DNA of 64,000 nt from Pseudomonadota bacterium (GTDB lineage Bacteria > Pseudomonadota > Gammaproteobacteria > Burkholderiales > Burkholderiaceae_C): NCBI GenBank assembly GCA_029780695.1, contig JAKOYD010000131.1, positions 1 to 64,000 of the forward strand. Direction: 5' to 3'. The notes beneath the pieces are model-generated. The model did not search any database, was not told where the DNA came from, and saw nothing but the letters and a program-made list of their open reading frames with translations. Positions 28,478-38,200 of this stretch are shown here, in pieces. Every line of letters starts with the position of its first letter. Position 1 is the stretch's first letter. Position numbers and translations under genes: made by a program.

Positions 28478-29698
28478 ATGTTCAAGAATCTGAAGAATCA
28501 GGGCGCCTTAGGCATCACGCTGGCGGCGGCGGGCATCCTGATGATCACCATGGGCGCGCGCCAGTCCATCGGCCTGTTCGTCGGGCCGATGAATACCAGC
28601 ACGGGCCTGGGTATCGCCACCATCAGCTTCGCGCTGGCGATTGCGCAGTTCACCTGGGGTGCGGTGCAACCCATTGCCGGTGCGGCGGCCGACCGCTGGG
28701 GGCCGCGCGCCGTGTTGATCGGCGGCGTGCTGATGCTGGCGGTGGGTACCGCAATCACCCCGCTGATGGGCACCGGCCCGGGCCTGATCTTTGCGCAGGG
28801 GTTGCTGGTGGCGGCAGGCGCGGGGGCAGGCAGCTTCTCAGTGCTGATCGGGGCGGCGGCGCAGCGCATGCCGGCGGCGTCGCGCGGCTCGGCGTCGGGC
28901 GTCATCAACGCGGGCGGGTCGCTGGGGCAGTTCGTGTTCGCGCCGATCGCACAGAAGCTGATCCAGTTCGTCGGCTGGATGGGCGCCATGTACACACTGG
29001 CCGTGATGGCGCTGCTGGCGCTGCCGCTGATCGGCCGCGTCACCAACGGCGGCAATACCGCGCATACCGCAACCGCCGCCGATACGGACGGCGGCCTGCG
29101 CCGCGCGCTGAAGGAAGCCATGGGCGACCGCAGCTACCTGCTGCTGCACGCGGGCTTTTTCACCTGCGGCTTTCACATCGCCTTCCTGGTCACGCACCTG
29201 CCGACCGAGGTGGATTTGTGCGGCCTGCCGCCTTCGGTGGCCAGCTGGTCGCTGGCGCTGATCGGGCTGGCCAACATCGTGGGCAGCCTGGTCACCGGGC
29301 ACCTGGTGGGCGTGTACCGCAGCAAGATGATTCTGGCGCTGATGTACGCCAGCCGCGCCCTGCTGGTGCTGTGGTACCTGGCCATGCCGCGCGAGCCGTG
29401 GGTGTTCTATGTGTTTGCCGTCGGCCTGGGCCTGACCTGGCTGGCCACGGTGCCGCCGACGGCGGGCATCGTGGGCAAGCTGTTCGGCGTGCGTTACCTG
29501 GGCACCCTGTTCGGCCTGACACTGCTCAGCCACCAGATCGGCGGTTTTCTGGGCGCCTGGCTGGGCGGGCTGGCGATCACGCGCTTTGGCAACTACCAGT
29601 GGATGTGGTGGGCCGACATCGCGCTGGCGCTGCTGGCGGCGGTGGTCAACCTGCCGATTCGCGAGGCGCCCGTGCGGCGCGCGCCGGCGGCTGCTTGA
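28478..29698 (+). CDS. MFS transporter (oxalate/formate-antiporter-like)
   Basis: A 406-residue permease with 12 predicted spans. MITMGARQSIGLFVGPM in TM1, AADRWGPRAVLIGGVLML after TM2 (motif A), and ASGVINAGGSLGQFVFAP in TM5 are typical of the MFS branch that includes oxalate/formate antiporters and monocarboxylate permeases. The substrate is not certain. The start at 28478 follows ACAAAAACAAGAG, a weak ribosome site. It is divergent from the LysR gene, which probably governs it. After its stop come a partial palindromic repeat and a 104-bp palindrome that likely ends the transcript. Confidence 0.9.
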   Translation: MFKNLKNQGALGITLAAAGILMITMGARQSIGLFVGPMNTSTGLGIATISFALAIAQFTWGAVQPIAGAAADRWGPRAVLIGGVLMLAVGTAITPLMGTGPGLIFAQGLLVAAGAGAGSFSVLIGAAAQRMPAASRGSASGVINAGGSLGQFVFAPIAQKLIQFVGWMGAMYTLAVMALLALPLIGRVTNGGNTAHTATAADTDGGLRRALKEAMGDRSYLLLHAGFFTCGFHIAFLVTHLPTEVDLCGLPPSVASWSLALIGLANIVGSLVTGHLVGVYRSKMILALMYASRALLVLWYLAMPREPWVFYVFAVGLGLTWLATVPPTAGIVGKLFGVRYLGTLFGLTLLSHQIGGFLGAWLGGLAITRFGNYQWMWWADIALALLAAVVNLPIREAPVRRAPAAA

Positions 29699-29735
29699 AA
29701 ATTCATAGCATCAAACGCCGATTCGGCGGTGGCTG
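29697..29735. repeat. ATAGCT/GCGCTTG repeat, partial copy
   Basis: GAAAATTCATAGCATCAAAC followed by GCCGATTCGGCGGTGG, directly after the MFS stop. Confidence 0.45.
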
Positions 29736-29773
29736 CAGCGTGTTCGCACTGGATTAACCCGCAGATCGAACTG

Positions 29774-29877
29774 CCGGACGCAGAGGACGCGAAAGATTCG
29801 CAGAGGACGCAAAAGAAACAGCCAAAAAAGGTTTTCTTTTGCGTCCTCTGCGTAGTTTTTGCGTCCTCTGCGTCCGG
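29774..29877. repeat. 104-bp palindromic element, copy 2
   Basis: Starts CCGGACGCAGAGGACGCG and ends TTTGCGTCCTCTGCGTCCGG. Inner arms GCAGAGGACGCAAAAGAAA and TTTCTTTTGCGTCCTCTGC pair around CAGCCAAAAAAGG. It matches the element at 23979-24078 in design and position (between convergent genes) and would act as a two-way terminator. Confidence 0.88.
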
Positions 29878-29924
29878 TATTCCGCATTCGGTATTCGACG
29901 CGCCCTCCTCCCGCCCGCCGCCAC

Positions 29925-31337
29925 CTACATCGCCACCCGGCACGCCTTGCCGCTGCGCCCGCGAGGCACGTTGCAGCCGGGTTCGCCCAGCACCACAATG
30001 GGCTCGGCCCCCTGCTGGCTGGCGAAATGCTGCAGCGCGTCGCGGCAGCGGCCGATGGCGGCCTCGGCGGCGGCACCGCGCAGCGGCACGCGCAGCACCA
30101 GCGTCTGGGGCCCCTGCTGGCTCAGCTGAAAGTCGAACACGCCGCCCTCTTCCTCGATCACGGTGCACAGCGCCATCGGCAGCAGGCTCACCATCTGGCC
30201 CTTGCGCCGGGCCGGCACGCGCAGCACGTCGTCGACGCGGCCCTGCACGTCGATCACCGGCAGCGCCGAGCCGCAAGCGCAGCGCTGGCCACTGGCCGTG
30301 ACCTGATCGCCCAGGTCGTAACGGATGAGCGGCTGCGCCAGGTTGGCCAGGTTGGTCAGCAGCACGGTGTACGAGGGCTGGCCCGGCGGCACGGGGCGGT
30401 AGCGGTCGTCCACCGGCTCCAGCAACACCCAGTCTTCGTTGACGTGCAGGTGGCCGTGCGCGCATTCCCAGGCGATGGGCAAAAACTCTGACGCGCCGTA
30501 GCTGCCTCGCACCGGGGCGCCGAACACGCGCGCCAGGCGGTCACGCACCGGCTTGCTCAGGTTTTCGCCGCCCAGCATGACACAGCGCGGGTGAATGTCC
30601 AGCCGTCCGGCCTCGGCCTCGTCGGCCAGCAGCGCGGCGGCCGTCGGGTAGGTGGCCAGCAGCGTCGGCTGGAAATCGTTGAGTGCCGCCACCAGATCGT
30701 CCACCGGCTGCAACAGGCTGAAGCTGCGCGAGCCCGCCCCCAGCCAGGGGTTGACGCGGCGCAGCCGTTCGAAGCTGACGATGCTGGCAAAGTGCCCGCC
30801 CGTGGCGGTCACCAGCGCGGGGCGGTCTGGTGAGCCCAGCATCTCCAGCGGGTTGAACGCGCTCAACCAACTGCGCGCGCCGCGTGAAGGCGCGCGGTGG
30901 CGCACGGCTTCCAGCGCGTCGTACACCGCCATGGCCTGCGCGTCTTGCACGAAGATGCCGGGTTGGCCGCTGGTGCCCGAGCTTTCCCACACCACGTAGC
31001 GGCCGAGCCACGGTTCGGCGACGCGCGAGGCGTCGGCGGTGAAGTCGCGCAACGCATCCAGCCGCAGCAGCGGGTCGGTCACCCAATCATCGAAGCGCGC
31101 CATCAGCTCGCCGCGCGTGACCGGCGCCATGCGCCGCAGGTCGGACGCGCGCGGCCGCTGCACGGCGCCCATGCGCTCGCGGTACAGGGGCGCGCCCTGC
31201 GCGGCTTCGAGCAGGCGCAGCAGGCGCTGCTGCTGGCGCTGGGCGATCAGCGCCGGCGGCGCGTGCGTGGCCGCCATCACGTCCAGCATGGCGGCCTGTA
31301 GATGCAGGGCGTCGAAGACGGCGTGGCCCGCGCTCAT
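29925..31337 (-). CDS. PaaK-like adenylate-forming ligase
   Basis: A 470-residue protein of the phenylacetate-CoA ligase / F390-synthetase-like branch of the adenylate-forming superfamily. It has the phosphate loop WESSGTSGQPGIF near residue 115, the motif GSYGASEFLP, the adenine-binding Asp in LIRYDLGDQV and a Cys pair in GQRCACGSALP as in PaaK. Such enzymes activate a carboxylate as acyl-AMP and often transfer it to CoA. The substrate is unknown, and no phenylacetate genes are present. It is divergent from phaC, so a role in supplying acyl-CoA is conceivable but unproven. The start at 31337 is preferred over 31421. Confidence 0.85.
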   Translation of the reverse strand: MSAGHAVFDALHLQAAMLDVMAATHAPPALIAQRQQQRLLRLLEAAQGAPLYRERMGAVQRPRASDLRRMAPVTRGELMARFDDWVTDPLLRLDALRDFTADASRVAEPWLGRYVVWESSGTSGQPGIFVQDAQAMAVYDALEAVRHRAPSRGARSWLSAFNPLEMLGSPDRPALVTATGGHFASIVSFERLRRVNPWLGAGSRSFSLLQPVDDLVAALNDFQPTLLATYPTAAALLADEAEAGRLDIHPRCVMLGGENLSKPVRDRLARVFGAPVRGSYGASEFLPIAWECAHGHLHVNEDWVLLEPVDDRYRPVPPGQPSYTVLLTNLANLAQPLIRYDLGDQVTASGQRCACGSALPVIDVQGRVDDVLRVPARRKGQMVSLLPMALCTVIEEEGGVFDFQLSQQGPQTLVLRVPLRGAAAEAAIGRCRDALQHFASQQGAEPIVVLGEPGCNVPRGRSGKACRVAM

Positions 31338-31689
31338 CGCACCGTCCCGCCAGTTGCGGGGCGGGCGGCGAACGGCCGCGGGCAGATACTGCGAACCATG
31401 ATGTATGTCTCCTTCGATCATCGGCGGCTGGTACGACCGCCGTTGTGGCCAGCTCGGGTGGCGCGACTTTCGTCACGCCATTGGCTACCTTGGCTTGATG
31501 GTGACGGCCGAGGGAAATTCCGCCTTGACTCCGGTCAATGTACGCGCAAGTCGGTCGGCTATTGTGCGCTTTGGCATCGGTGCGGCTGGCCAGCCGGCCT
31601 GCGTGTATTGTCACGCGCCCGCCATCACACCGACACATCATCACGTCACCACGATGCCGCCCCCGACCACCCCGACCGAGAAACCCGTC
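31338..31689. other. Divergent control region between PaaK-like gene and phaC
   Basis: About 350 bases without a convincing gene. It holds an FNR-type box at 31525-31538 and a -10-like TATTGT at 31560-31565. An alternative phaC start (ATG at 31654) is also in this stretch. Confidence 0.6.
31525..31538 (+). promoter_or_regulatory. FNR/ANR-type box upstream of phaC
   Basis: TTGACTCCGGTCAA has the TTGAC-N4-GTCAA form shared with the boxes at ccoN and ccoI/uspA. TATTGT at 31560-31565 is centred 31 bases downstream, close to the spacing of class II FNR promoters, and points toward phaC. Confidence 0.65.
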
Positions 31690-33507
31690 ATGGATCGACA
31701 CACCTCCTCCATCGCCCGCGTCGCGCAGCGCCGCGGGCGCGCCGCCGATACCCGCACCCCCGTCGAGGCCGCCGACCCCGCCAGCCGCGACGAAACGCCC
31801 ACGGAAAAGCTCGACCGGCTGGTACAAAGCGCCAGCGCGCCGGCCTACGGCAACCTGTCTCCCATTGCCTTGAGCCTGGCTTGGGCCGACTGGGCCTGGC
31901 ACCTGGCCGCCTCGCCGGGGCGCCAGCTCGAATTGGCCACCCTGGCCGCGCAGCTGGCCGCCGACACCCTGAGCATGCGCGACGACAGCGGCGCTGCCAC
32001 CAGCCCCACGGACGACGACGCGCGCTTTCGGGCCGAGGAATGGTCGCGCTGGCCCTTCAGCCAGTGGCGCGCGGGCTTTCGCCACGCCGAAGCCTTCTGG
32101 CGCGAAGCCGCCAAAGTGCCCGGCGTCAGCGCGCATCACAGCGCCATGGTCGACTTCTTTGCCCGCCAGTACCTGGACATGATGACGCCGGCCAATCGCC
32201 TGCTGACCAACCCGGTGGTGCAGAAACGCACCCTCGAGACCGGCGGCATGAACCTGGTGCAGGGCATGCTGAACTGGCTGGCCGATAGCACCGGCGTGCC
32301 AACGGCCGCAGACCTGGCCGCGCAGGGCCGTTTCGTGGTCGGCGGCAACGTGGCCGTCACGCCGGGCCATGTGGTGTACCGCAACCACCTGGTGGAGCTG
32401 ATCCGCTATGCCCCACAGACCGACAAGGTGCACCCCGAGCCGGTGTTCATCGTCCCGTCGTGGATCATGAAGTTCTACATCCTCGATCTGTCCCCGCACA
32501 ACTCCATGGTGCGCTACCTGGTCGGCCAGGGGCACACGGTGTACATGCTGTCGTGGCGCAACCCGGACGAGGCGGACCGCGAACTCAGCATGGACGACTA
32601 CCTGGAGCTGGGCGTGCTGGAAGCCATGCGCGCCGTGCGCCACGACGCCGGTCAGGCGCCGATGCACGCCATGGGCTACTGCCTGGGCGGCACCTTGTTG
32701 GCCGTGGCCGCGGCCGCGCTGTCGGCCACCCACGGCATCGCCGGTTACCAGGACGTGCCCGCGCCGCTGACGCTGAGCTTGCTGGCCGCGCAGGTCGACT
32801 TCTCCGAACCGGGCGAACTCGGCCTGTTCATCGACGAAGGCCAGGTCAACCTGCTCGACCATCTGACCAAGGGCCAGGGCTTTCTCAGCGGCAAGCAGAT
32901 GGCCGGCTCGTTCCAGTTCCTGCATTCGCGCGACCTGGTGTGGACGCGCCGCATGCGCGAATACCTGATGGGCGAGCGCGAGCAGGGCAACGACCTGATG
33001 GCCTGGAACGCCGACACCACGCGCCTGCCCGCGCGCATGCACCATGAATACCTGGTGGCGCTGTACCTCAACAACGCCCTGGCGCACGGCCGCTACATGG
33101 TCGCCGGCGAGCCGGTGTCCCTGCACGACTTGCGCATGCCCGTGTTCCTGGTCGGCACCGAACGCGACCACGTCTCGCCCTGGCGTTCGGTCTACAAGCT
33201 GCATCTGCTGAGCGACGTGGAGATCACCTTTGCCCTGACCAGCGGCGGACACAACGCCGGCATCCTGTCCGAGCCTGGCCACAAGAACCGCCGCTACCGC
33301 ATCAGCACCCGCCCCGAGCGCGGCGACTGGCGCAGCGCCGACGAATGGCTGCAAGCGGCCGAGAACGTTGATGGGTCCTGGTGGCCCGCGTGGCAAGCCT
33401 GGCTCGCCGCGCACTCCAGCACCCCGGTCAAGGCCAAGGCCGTCGCACCCAGCCGCGCCATGGGCGACGCGCCGGGCACCTACGTGTTGCAGCGCTACGC
33501 CGAATAG
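31690..33507 (+). CDS. phaC: Class I poly(3-hydroxyalkanoate) synthase
   Basis: A 605-residue synthase that polymerises hydroxyacyl-CoA into storage polyester at the granule surface. The lipase-like box is GYCLGGTL with the catalytic Cys, the Asp is in FLVGTERDHVSPWRSVYK and the His in TSGGHNAGILSEPGHKNR. The conserved PSWIMKFYILDLSPHNSMVRYL and SWRNPD precede them. A roughly 100-residue variable N-terminus is normal for class I. ATG at 31690 is chosen with a weak GAGAAA upstream; ATG at 31654 would add 12 residues. phaA, phaB and phasin genes are not nearby. An FNR-type box upstream suggests induction when oxygen is low. Confidence 0.95.
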   Translation: MDRHTSSIARVAQRRGRAADTRTPVEAADPASRDETPTEKLDRLVQSASAPAYGNLSPIALSLAWADWAWHLAASPGRQLELATLAAQLAADTLSMRDDSGAATSPTDDDARFRAEEWSRWPFSQWRAGFRHAEAFWREAAKVPGVSAHHSAMVDFFARQYLDMMTPANRLLTNPVVQKRTLETGGMNLVQGMLNWLADSTGVPTAADLAAQGRFVVGGNVAVTPGHVVYRNHLVELIRYAPQTDKVHPEPVFIVPSWIMKFYILDLSPHNSMVRYLVGQGHTVYMLSWRNPDEADRELSMDDYLELGVLEAMRAVRHDAGQAPMHAMGYCLGGTLLAVAAAALSATHGIAGYQDVPAPLTLSLLAAQVDFSEPGELGLFIDEGQVNLLDHLTKGQGFLSGKQMAGSFQFLHSRDLVWTRRMREYLMGEREQGNDLMAWNADTTRLPARMHHEYLVALYLNNALAHGRYMVAGEPVSLHDLRMPVFLVGTERDHVSPWRSVYKLHLLSDVEITFALTSGGHNAGILSEPGHKNRRYRISTRPERGDWRSADEWLQAAENVDGSWWPAWQAWLAAHSSTPVKAKAVAPSRAMGDAPGTYVLQRYAE

Positions 33508-33614
33508 GCGGCGCGCGCGGCCCCTGACGCGGCAGGCGTTGCGGCTTCATGAAGGTGCCATGAGCGCGATGCAGCATGGGCGTGCCGATTTCACGCAAAA
33601 CCCTAAGGACTCCC

Positions 33615-35201
33615 ATGACCTTGCACCGCCGACATTTCATCCAGTCCGCCTCGCTGCTGGGCGCCTCGCTCACCTCCTTGCCCGCCTGGACGCAGGGTGC
33701 GCCCGCCCTCATCACGCGCGACAGCCAGCGCCCGCAGATGCCGCACGGCGTGCAAAGCGGCGACGCCACCGCCGATACCGCCGTCGTCTGGACGCGCGCC
33801 GACCGGCCAGCGCGCATGTGGGTCGAGTGGGCACCCACGGCCAGCTTTGCCAATGCGCAGCGCGTGCGCGGGCCTTTTCTGCTGCCCACCAGCGACTTCA
33901 CCGGCCGCGTCGACCTGAGCGGCCTGCCCGCGGGGCAGGACATCTTCTACCGCGTGGTGCTGCAGGACTTGCGCAACGAGCGCACGCTGTCCGAGCCGAT
34001 GAGCGGCCACCTGCGACTGGCCCAGCCCTGGCACGCCAGCAAGTTGCGCCCCCTGCGCCTGGTGTGGAGCGGCGACACCGCGGGCCAGGGCTTCGGCATC
34101 AACCCCGAGTGGGGTGGCATGAAAATCTACGAGCAGATGCGCGCCGTCAACCCGGACTTCTTCATCCACAACGGCGACACCATCTACGCCGACGGCCCCA
34201 TTCCGGCCGAGGTAAAGCTGCCCGACGGCCAGGTGTGGCGCAACGTCACCACGCCCGAGACGCTGAAGGTTGCCGAAACGCTGGACGAGTTTCGCGGCCG
34301 CTACCGCTACAACCTGATGGACGCGCACGTGCGCCGCTTTTCGAGCGAGGTGGCACAGATCTGGCAATGGGACGACCACGAAGTGACCAACAACTGGTCG
34401 GACAGCAAGAGCCTGCTGGAAGACCCGCGCTACACCGAGAAGAACGTCCCCCTGCTGGTGGGCCGTGCCACGCGCGCCTTTCTCGACTATGCCCCGCTGC
34501 GGCCGCACCACGCCGGCGAGTCCGAGCGCATCTACCGCCACATTCCACAAGGGCCGCTGGCCGACGTGTTCGTGATCGACATGCGCAGCTACCGCGGCCC
34601 CAACACGGCCAACATGCAAACCAGCGAAAGCGCCGACACCGAATTCCTCGGCCGCCAGCAAGTCGACTGGCTGATAGCCGGCCTGAAGCAGAGCAAGGCG
34701 GTATGGAAAATCATCGCCGCCGACATGCCCATCGGCCTGCAGGTGGGTGACGGCAAGACCGCCGAGGGCCTGAACCGCTGGGAAGCGGTCGCCAACGGTG
34801 ACGATGGCCCGGCCAAGGGCCGCGAACTCGAAATCGCCCGCCTGCTGCGCGCGATCAAGCAGGCCGGCGTGAAGAACGTGGTCTGGCTTACCGCCGACGT
34901 GCACTACACCGCCGCGCATTACTACGACCCGCGCAAGGCGCGGTTCAGCGACTTCGACGGCTTCTGGGAATTCGTCTCCGGTCCGCTCAATGCCGGCAGC
35001 TTCGGCCCCAACAAGCCCGACGCGACGTTCGGGCTTCAGGTGGTGTGGGAAAAAGGCCCGGCCGAGCAGAACACCTCGCCCTTCGCGGGCCTGCAGTTCT
35101 TTGGCCAGGTCGACATCGACCCCAAGACCCGCGCCATGACGGTGGCGCTCAAGGACCTGACAGGCGCCACGCTGTACAGCAAGGAATTGGCCCCGGCTTG
35201 A
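33615..35201 (+). CDS. phoD: Alkaline phosphatase D family protein
   Basis: A 528-residue exported phosphodiesterase/phosphatase. A twin-arginine signal (LHRRHFIQSASLLGASLTSL) fits the PhoD family, which is exported folded with Fe and Ca. After the N-terminal PhoD_N domain (PHGVQSGDATADTAVVWTRA) the metallophosphatase core shows FFIHNGDTIYADGP, IWQWDDHEVTNNW, ADVFVIDMRSYRG and WLTADVHYTAAHYY, which carry the metal ligands. These enzymes release phosphate from phosphodiesters and lipoteichoic-like polymers. ATG at 33615 has AAGGAC eight bases upstream. It follows phaC on the same strand after 107 bases; a pho box is not obvious. Confidence 0.94.
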   Translation: MTLHRRHFIQSASLLGASLTSLPAWTQGAPALITRDSQRPQMPHGVQSGDATADTAVVWTRADRPARMWVEWAPTASFANAQRVRGPFLLPTSDFTGRVDLSGLPAGQDIFYRVVLQDLRNERTLSEPMSGHLRLAQPWHASKLRPLRLVWSGDTAGQGFGINPEWGGMKIYEQMRAVNPDFFIHNGDTIYADGPIPAEVKLPDGQVWRNVTTPETLKVAETLDEFRGRYRYNLMDAHVRRFSSEVAQIWQWDDHEVTNNWSDSKSLLEDPRYTEKNVPLLVGRATRAFLDYAPLRPHHAGESERIYRHIPQGPLADVFVIDMRSYRGPNTANMQTSESADTEFLGRQQVDWLIAGLKQSKAVWKIIAADMPIGLQVGDGKTAEGLNRWEAVANGDDGPAKGRELEIARLLRAIKQAGVKNVVWLTADVHYTAAHYYDPRKARFSDFDGFWEFVSGPLNAGSFGPNKPDATFGLQVVWEKGPAEQNTSPFAGLQFFGQVDIDPKTRAMTVALKDLTGATLYSKELAPA

Positions 35202-35278
35202 TGCGGCGGGGCGGCCGCGCCAGCACGCCGACCCAGCCAGGCGGGTCGGCGCGTAAGGTCAAGCGGCTGAGCGGCCTT

Positions 35279-38200
35279 TCACCCTTGGTGCACCGGGTGC
35301 GCCTCTCGCGCATCCTCGACCGGCGTCGTCCTGGCGCCCGGCACGGCCTTGCGCGCCAGCAGCGCGTACATAGTCGGCACCACGAAGATGGTGAGCAGCG
35401 TGCCGACGCTCATGCCGCCCACGATGACCCAGCCGATCTGCTGGCGGCTTTCGGCCCCCGCGCCAGTGCCCAGGGCCAGCGGCACCGCGCCCAGCACCAT
35501 GGCGCCGGTGGTCATCAGGATGGGGCGCAGACGTTGCTGGCTGGCGTGCACCAGCGCGGGAAGCATGGCTTCGCCGCGCTGGCGCAGCTGGTTGGTGAAT
35601 TCGACGATCAGGATGCCATGCTTGGTCACCAGACCGACCAGCGTGATCAGGCCGATCTGCGAATACACGTTGATCGACCCGCCCGTCAACTGCAGCGCCA
35701 GCAGCGCGCCAATCATGGAAAGCGGCACCGAGAACATGATGATCAGCGGGTCGACGAAGCTCTCGAACTGCGCCGCCAGCACCAGAAAGATGAACAGCAG
35801 CGCCAGCACGAACACGATCACCAGCGCGCCCTGGCTGGAGCGGAATTCGCGCGAGATGCCGTTCAGGTCGGTGGTGTAGCCGGTCTTCAGCACCTTGTTC
35901 GACGTCTGGTCCAGAAAGGCCAGCGCCTGGCCGAGCGAATAGTCGGGCGCCAGGTTGGCCGTGAGCGTGGCCGAGCGGCGCTGGCCAAAGTGGTTCAGCT
36001 CGCGCGGCGCCACGCTTTCGCGCACCGTAACCAGACTGGACAGCGGGATCATGGCCTCGCCCCGGCCGCGCACCTGGATGCGGTCGATGTCTTCGGGCGT
36101 GGCGCGGCCGCTGCCGGCCGTCTGCACGATCACGTCGTACTGCTCGGCGTCGCGCTTGTAGCGCGTGACCACGCGGCCGCCCAGCATGGTCTCGATGGCG
36201 CGCGCCACGCTTTCGACCGGCACGCCCAGGTCGGCCGCACGCTCGCGGTCGACGTCGATGCGCAGCTCTGGTTTTGATAGTCGCAGGTCCAGGTCGGGCG
36301 CCACGAAGCCGGGATTTTTGCTCACTTCGTCCATCAACTGGCGCATCACGCGGTTCAGGTTGGCGTAGCTGTCCGACGTCTGCACCACGAAGTTGATCGG
36401 CCGCTCGCGAAAGCCCTGGCCCAGCGACGGCGGCGTGATGGGAAACGCGGTCACGCCCGCCAACTGGTTGAACTTGGGTTGCAGCTCGCGCGCGATCTGC
36501 AGCGTGCTGCGGTGGCGCTCGTTCCAGTCCACCGCGCGGTACACCACGCTGCCCTGCGACACCGTGGGGTTGCCGATGTTGGCGAAGATGCGGTCGAACT
36601 CGGGGTATTGCTCGCCCATGCGTTCAAGCTGGCGCGCATAGCGGTCGGTGAACTGCAGCGTCGCGCCGTCGGGCGCGTTGATGTTGGCCAGCACCACGCC
36701 GCGGTCTTCCAGCGGCGACAACTCCTGGCGCATCTGCGGGTAGATCCACGCAATCGCCACCGCGCAGGCCAGCATCACGCACACCACCAGCCAGCGCCAG
36801 CCGTGCAGCACGCGGCTCAACAGAAGGCCGTAGGCGTTTTCCAGCGCGGTGAGCGCACGTTCCATGAAGCGGTCGAACCGGCCCGGCTTGGGGTTGTGCT
36901 TGAGCAGCAGCGAGCACATCATGGGCGACAGCGTGAGCGCCACGAAGCCCGACACCAGCACCGCGCCGGCCAGCGCCAGCGCAAATTCGATGAACAGCCG
37001 CCCGGTGCGCCCCGGCGTGAAGGCCAGCGGCGCGTACACCGCCACCAGCGTCAGCGTCATGGCGACGATGGCAAAACCGATCTCCTTGGCGCCGACGATG
37101 GCGGCCGAGAATGGCTCCATGCCGTCTTCGATGTGGCGGTAGATGTTCTCCAGCATCACGATGGCGTCGTCCACCACCAGGCCAATGGCCAGCACCAGCG
37201 CCAGCAGCGTGAGCGTGTTGATCGAAAAGCCCGCCAGCGACATCAACGCAAAGGCGCCGATCAGGCTGACCGGAATGGTGACGATGGGAATGATCGACGC
37301 GCGCACCGTGCGCAGAAAGACGAACACCACCAGCGCCACCAGCACGATGGCCTCGACGATGGTGTGGTACACCGCATTGACCGAGTGCTGGATGAACACC
37401 GAGTTGTCGTTCGCGATGTCGATCTTGACGTCACTGGGCAGGTCTTCCTGCAGGCGCGGCAACATGGCGCGCACGCCCTTCGACAGCTCCAGCGGGTTGG
37501 CGGTGGCTTGGCGGATGATACCGGTCGATATCGCCGGGCTGCCGTTCAGGCGCACCGCGCTGCGCTCCTCGGCCGGCCCTTCCTCGACGCGCGCCACGTC
37601 GCGCATGCGCACGGCAAATCCGTTGACGCTCTTGACGACGACCTGCTCGAACTGCGCCGGCTTGACCAGGTCGGTCTGCGAGGTGACGGAAAACTCGCGC
37701 TGGCGCGACTCGATGCGGCCGGCCGGCACTTCCAGGTTGCTGCGGCGGATGGCGTCTTCGACGTCCTGCGTGGTCAGCTTGTAGGCGGCCAGCCGGTCGG
37801 GGTCGAGCCACACGCGCATGGCGTACTTGCGCTCGCCGAAAATGCGCACGTCGGCCACGCCGGTCACGGTCTGCAGGCGCGCCTTGACGACGCGGTTGAT
37901 CAGGTCGTTGATTTCCAGCGGCGAGCGCTTGTCGCTGGAAAACGCCAGCCAGATGACCGGGAACGCATCGGCCTCGACCTTGGCGATGACCGGCTCGTCG
38001 ATGGCCTGCGGCAGCTTGTTGCGCACGCGCGAGACGCGGTCGCGCACCTCGGCGGCGGCGGTGTCGGCGTCTTTTTCGAGCCGGAAGCGCACGCTGATCT
38101 GCGCCTGCTCGGGCCGGCTGATGGAGGTGATCACATCCACCGCATCGATGCCGGCAATGGAGTCTTCGAGCGGCTTGGTGACCTGCGATTCGATCACCTC

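Noticed and set aside
36262-36290. TTTTGATAGTCGCAGG inside the RND pump gene, resembling the palindromic repeat
   Set aside because: It encodes the normal RLSKPELRID passage of the family and lacks the GCGCTTG stem.
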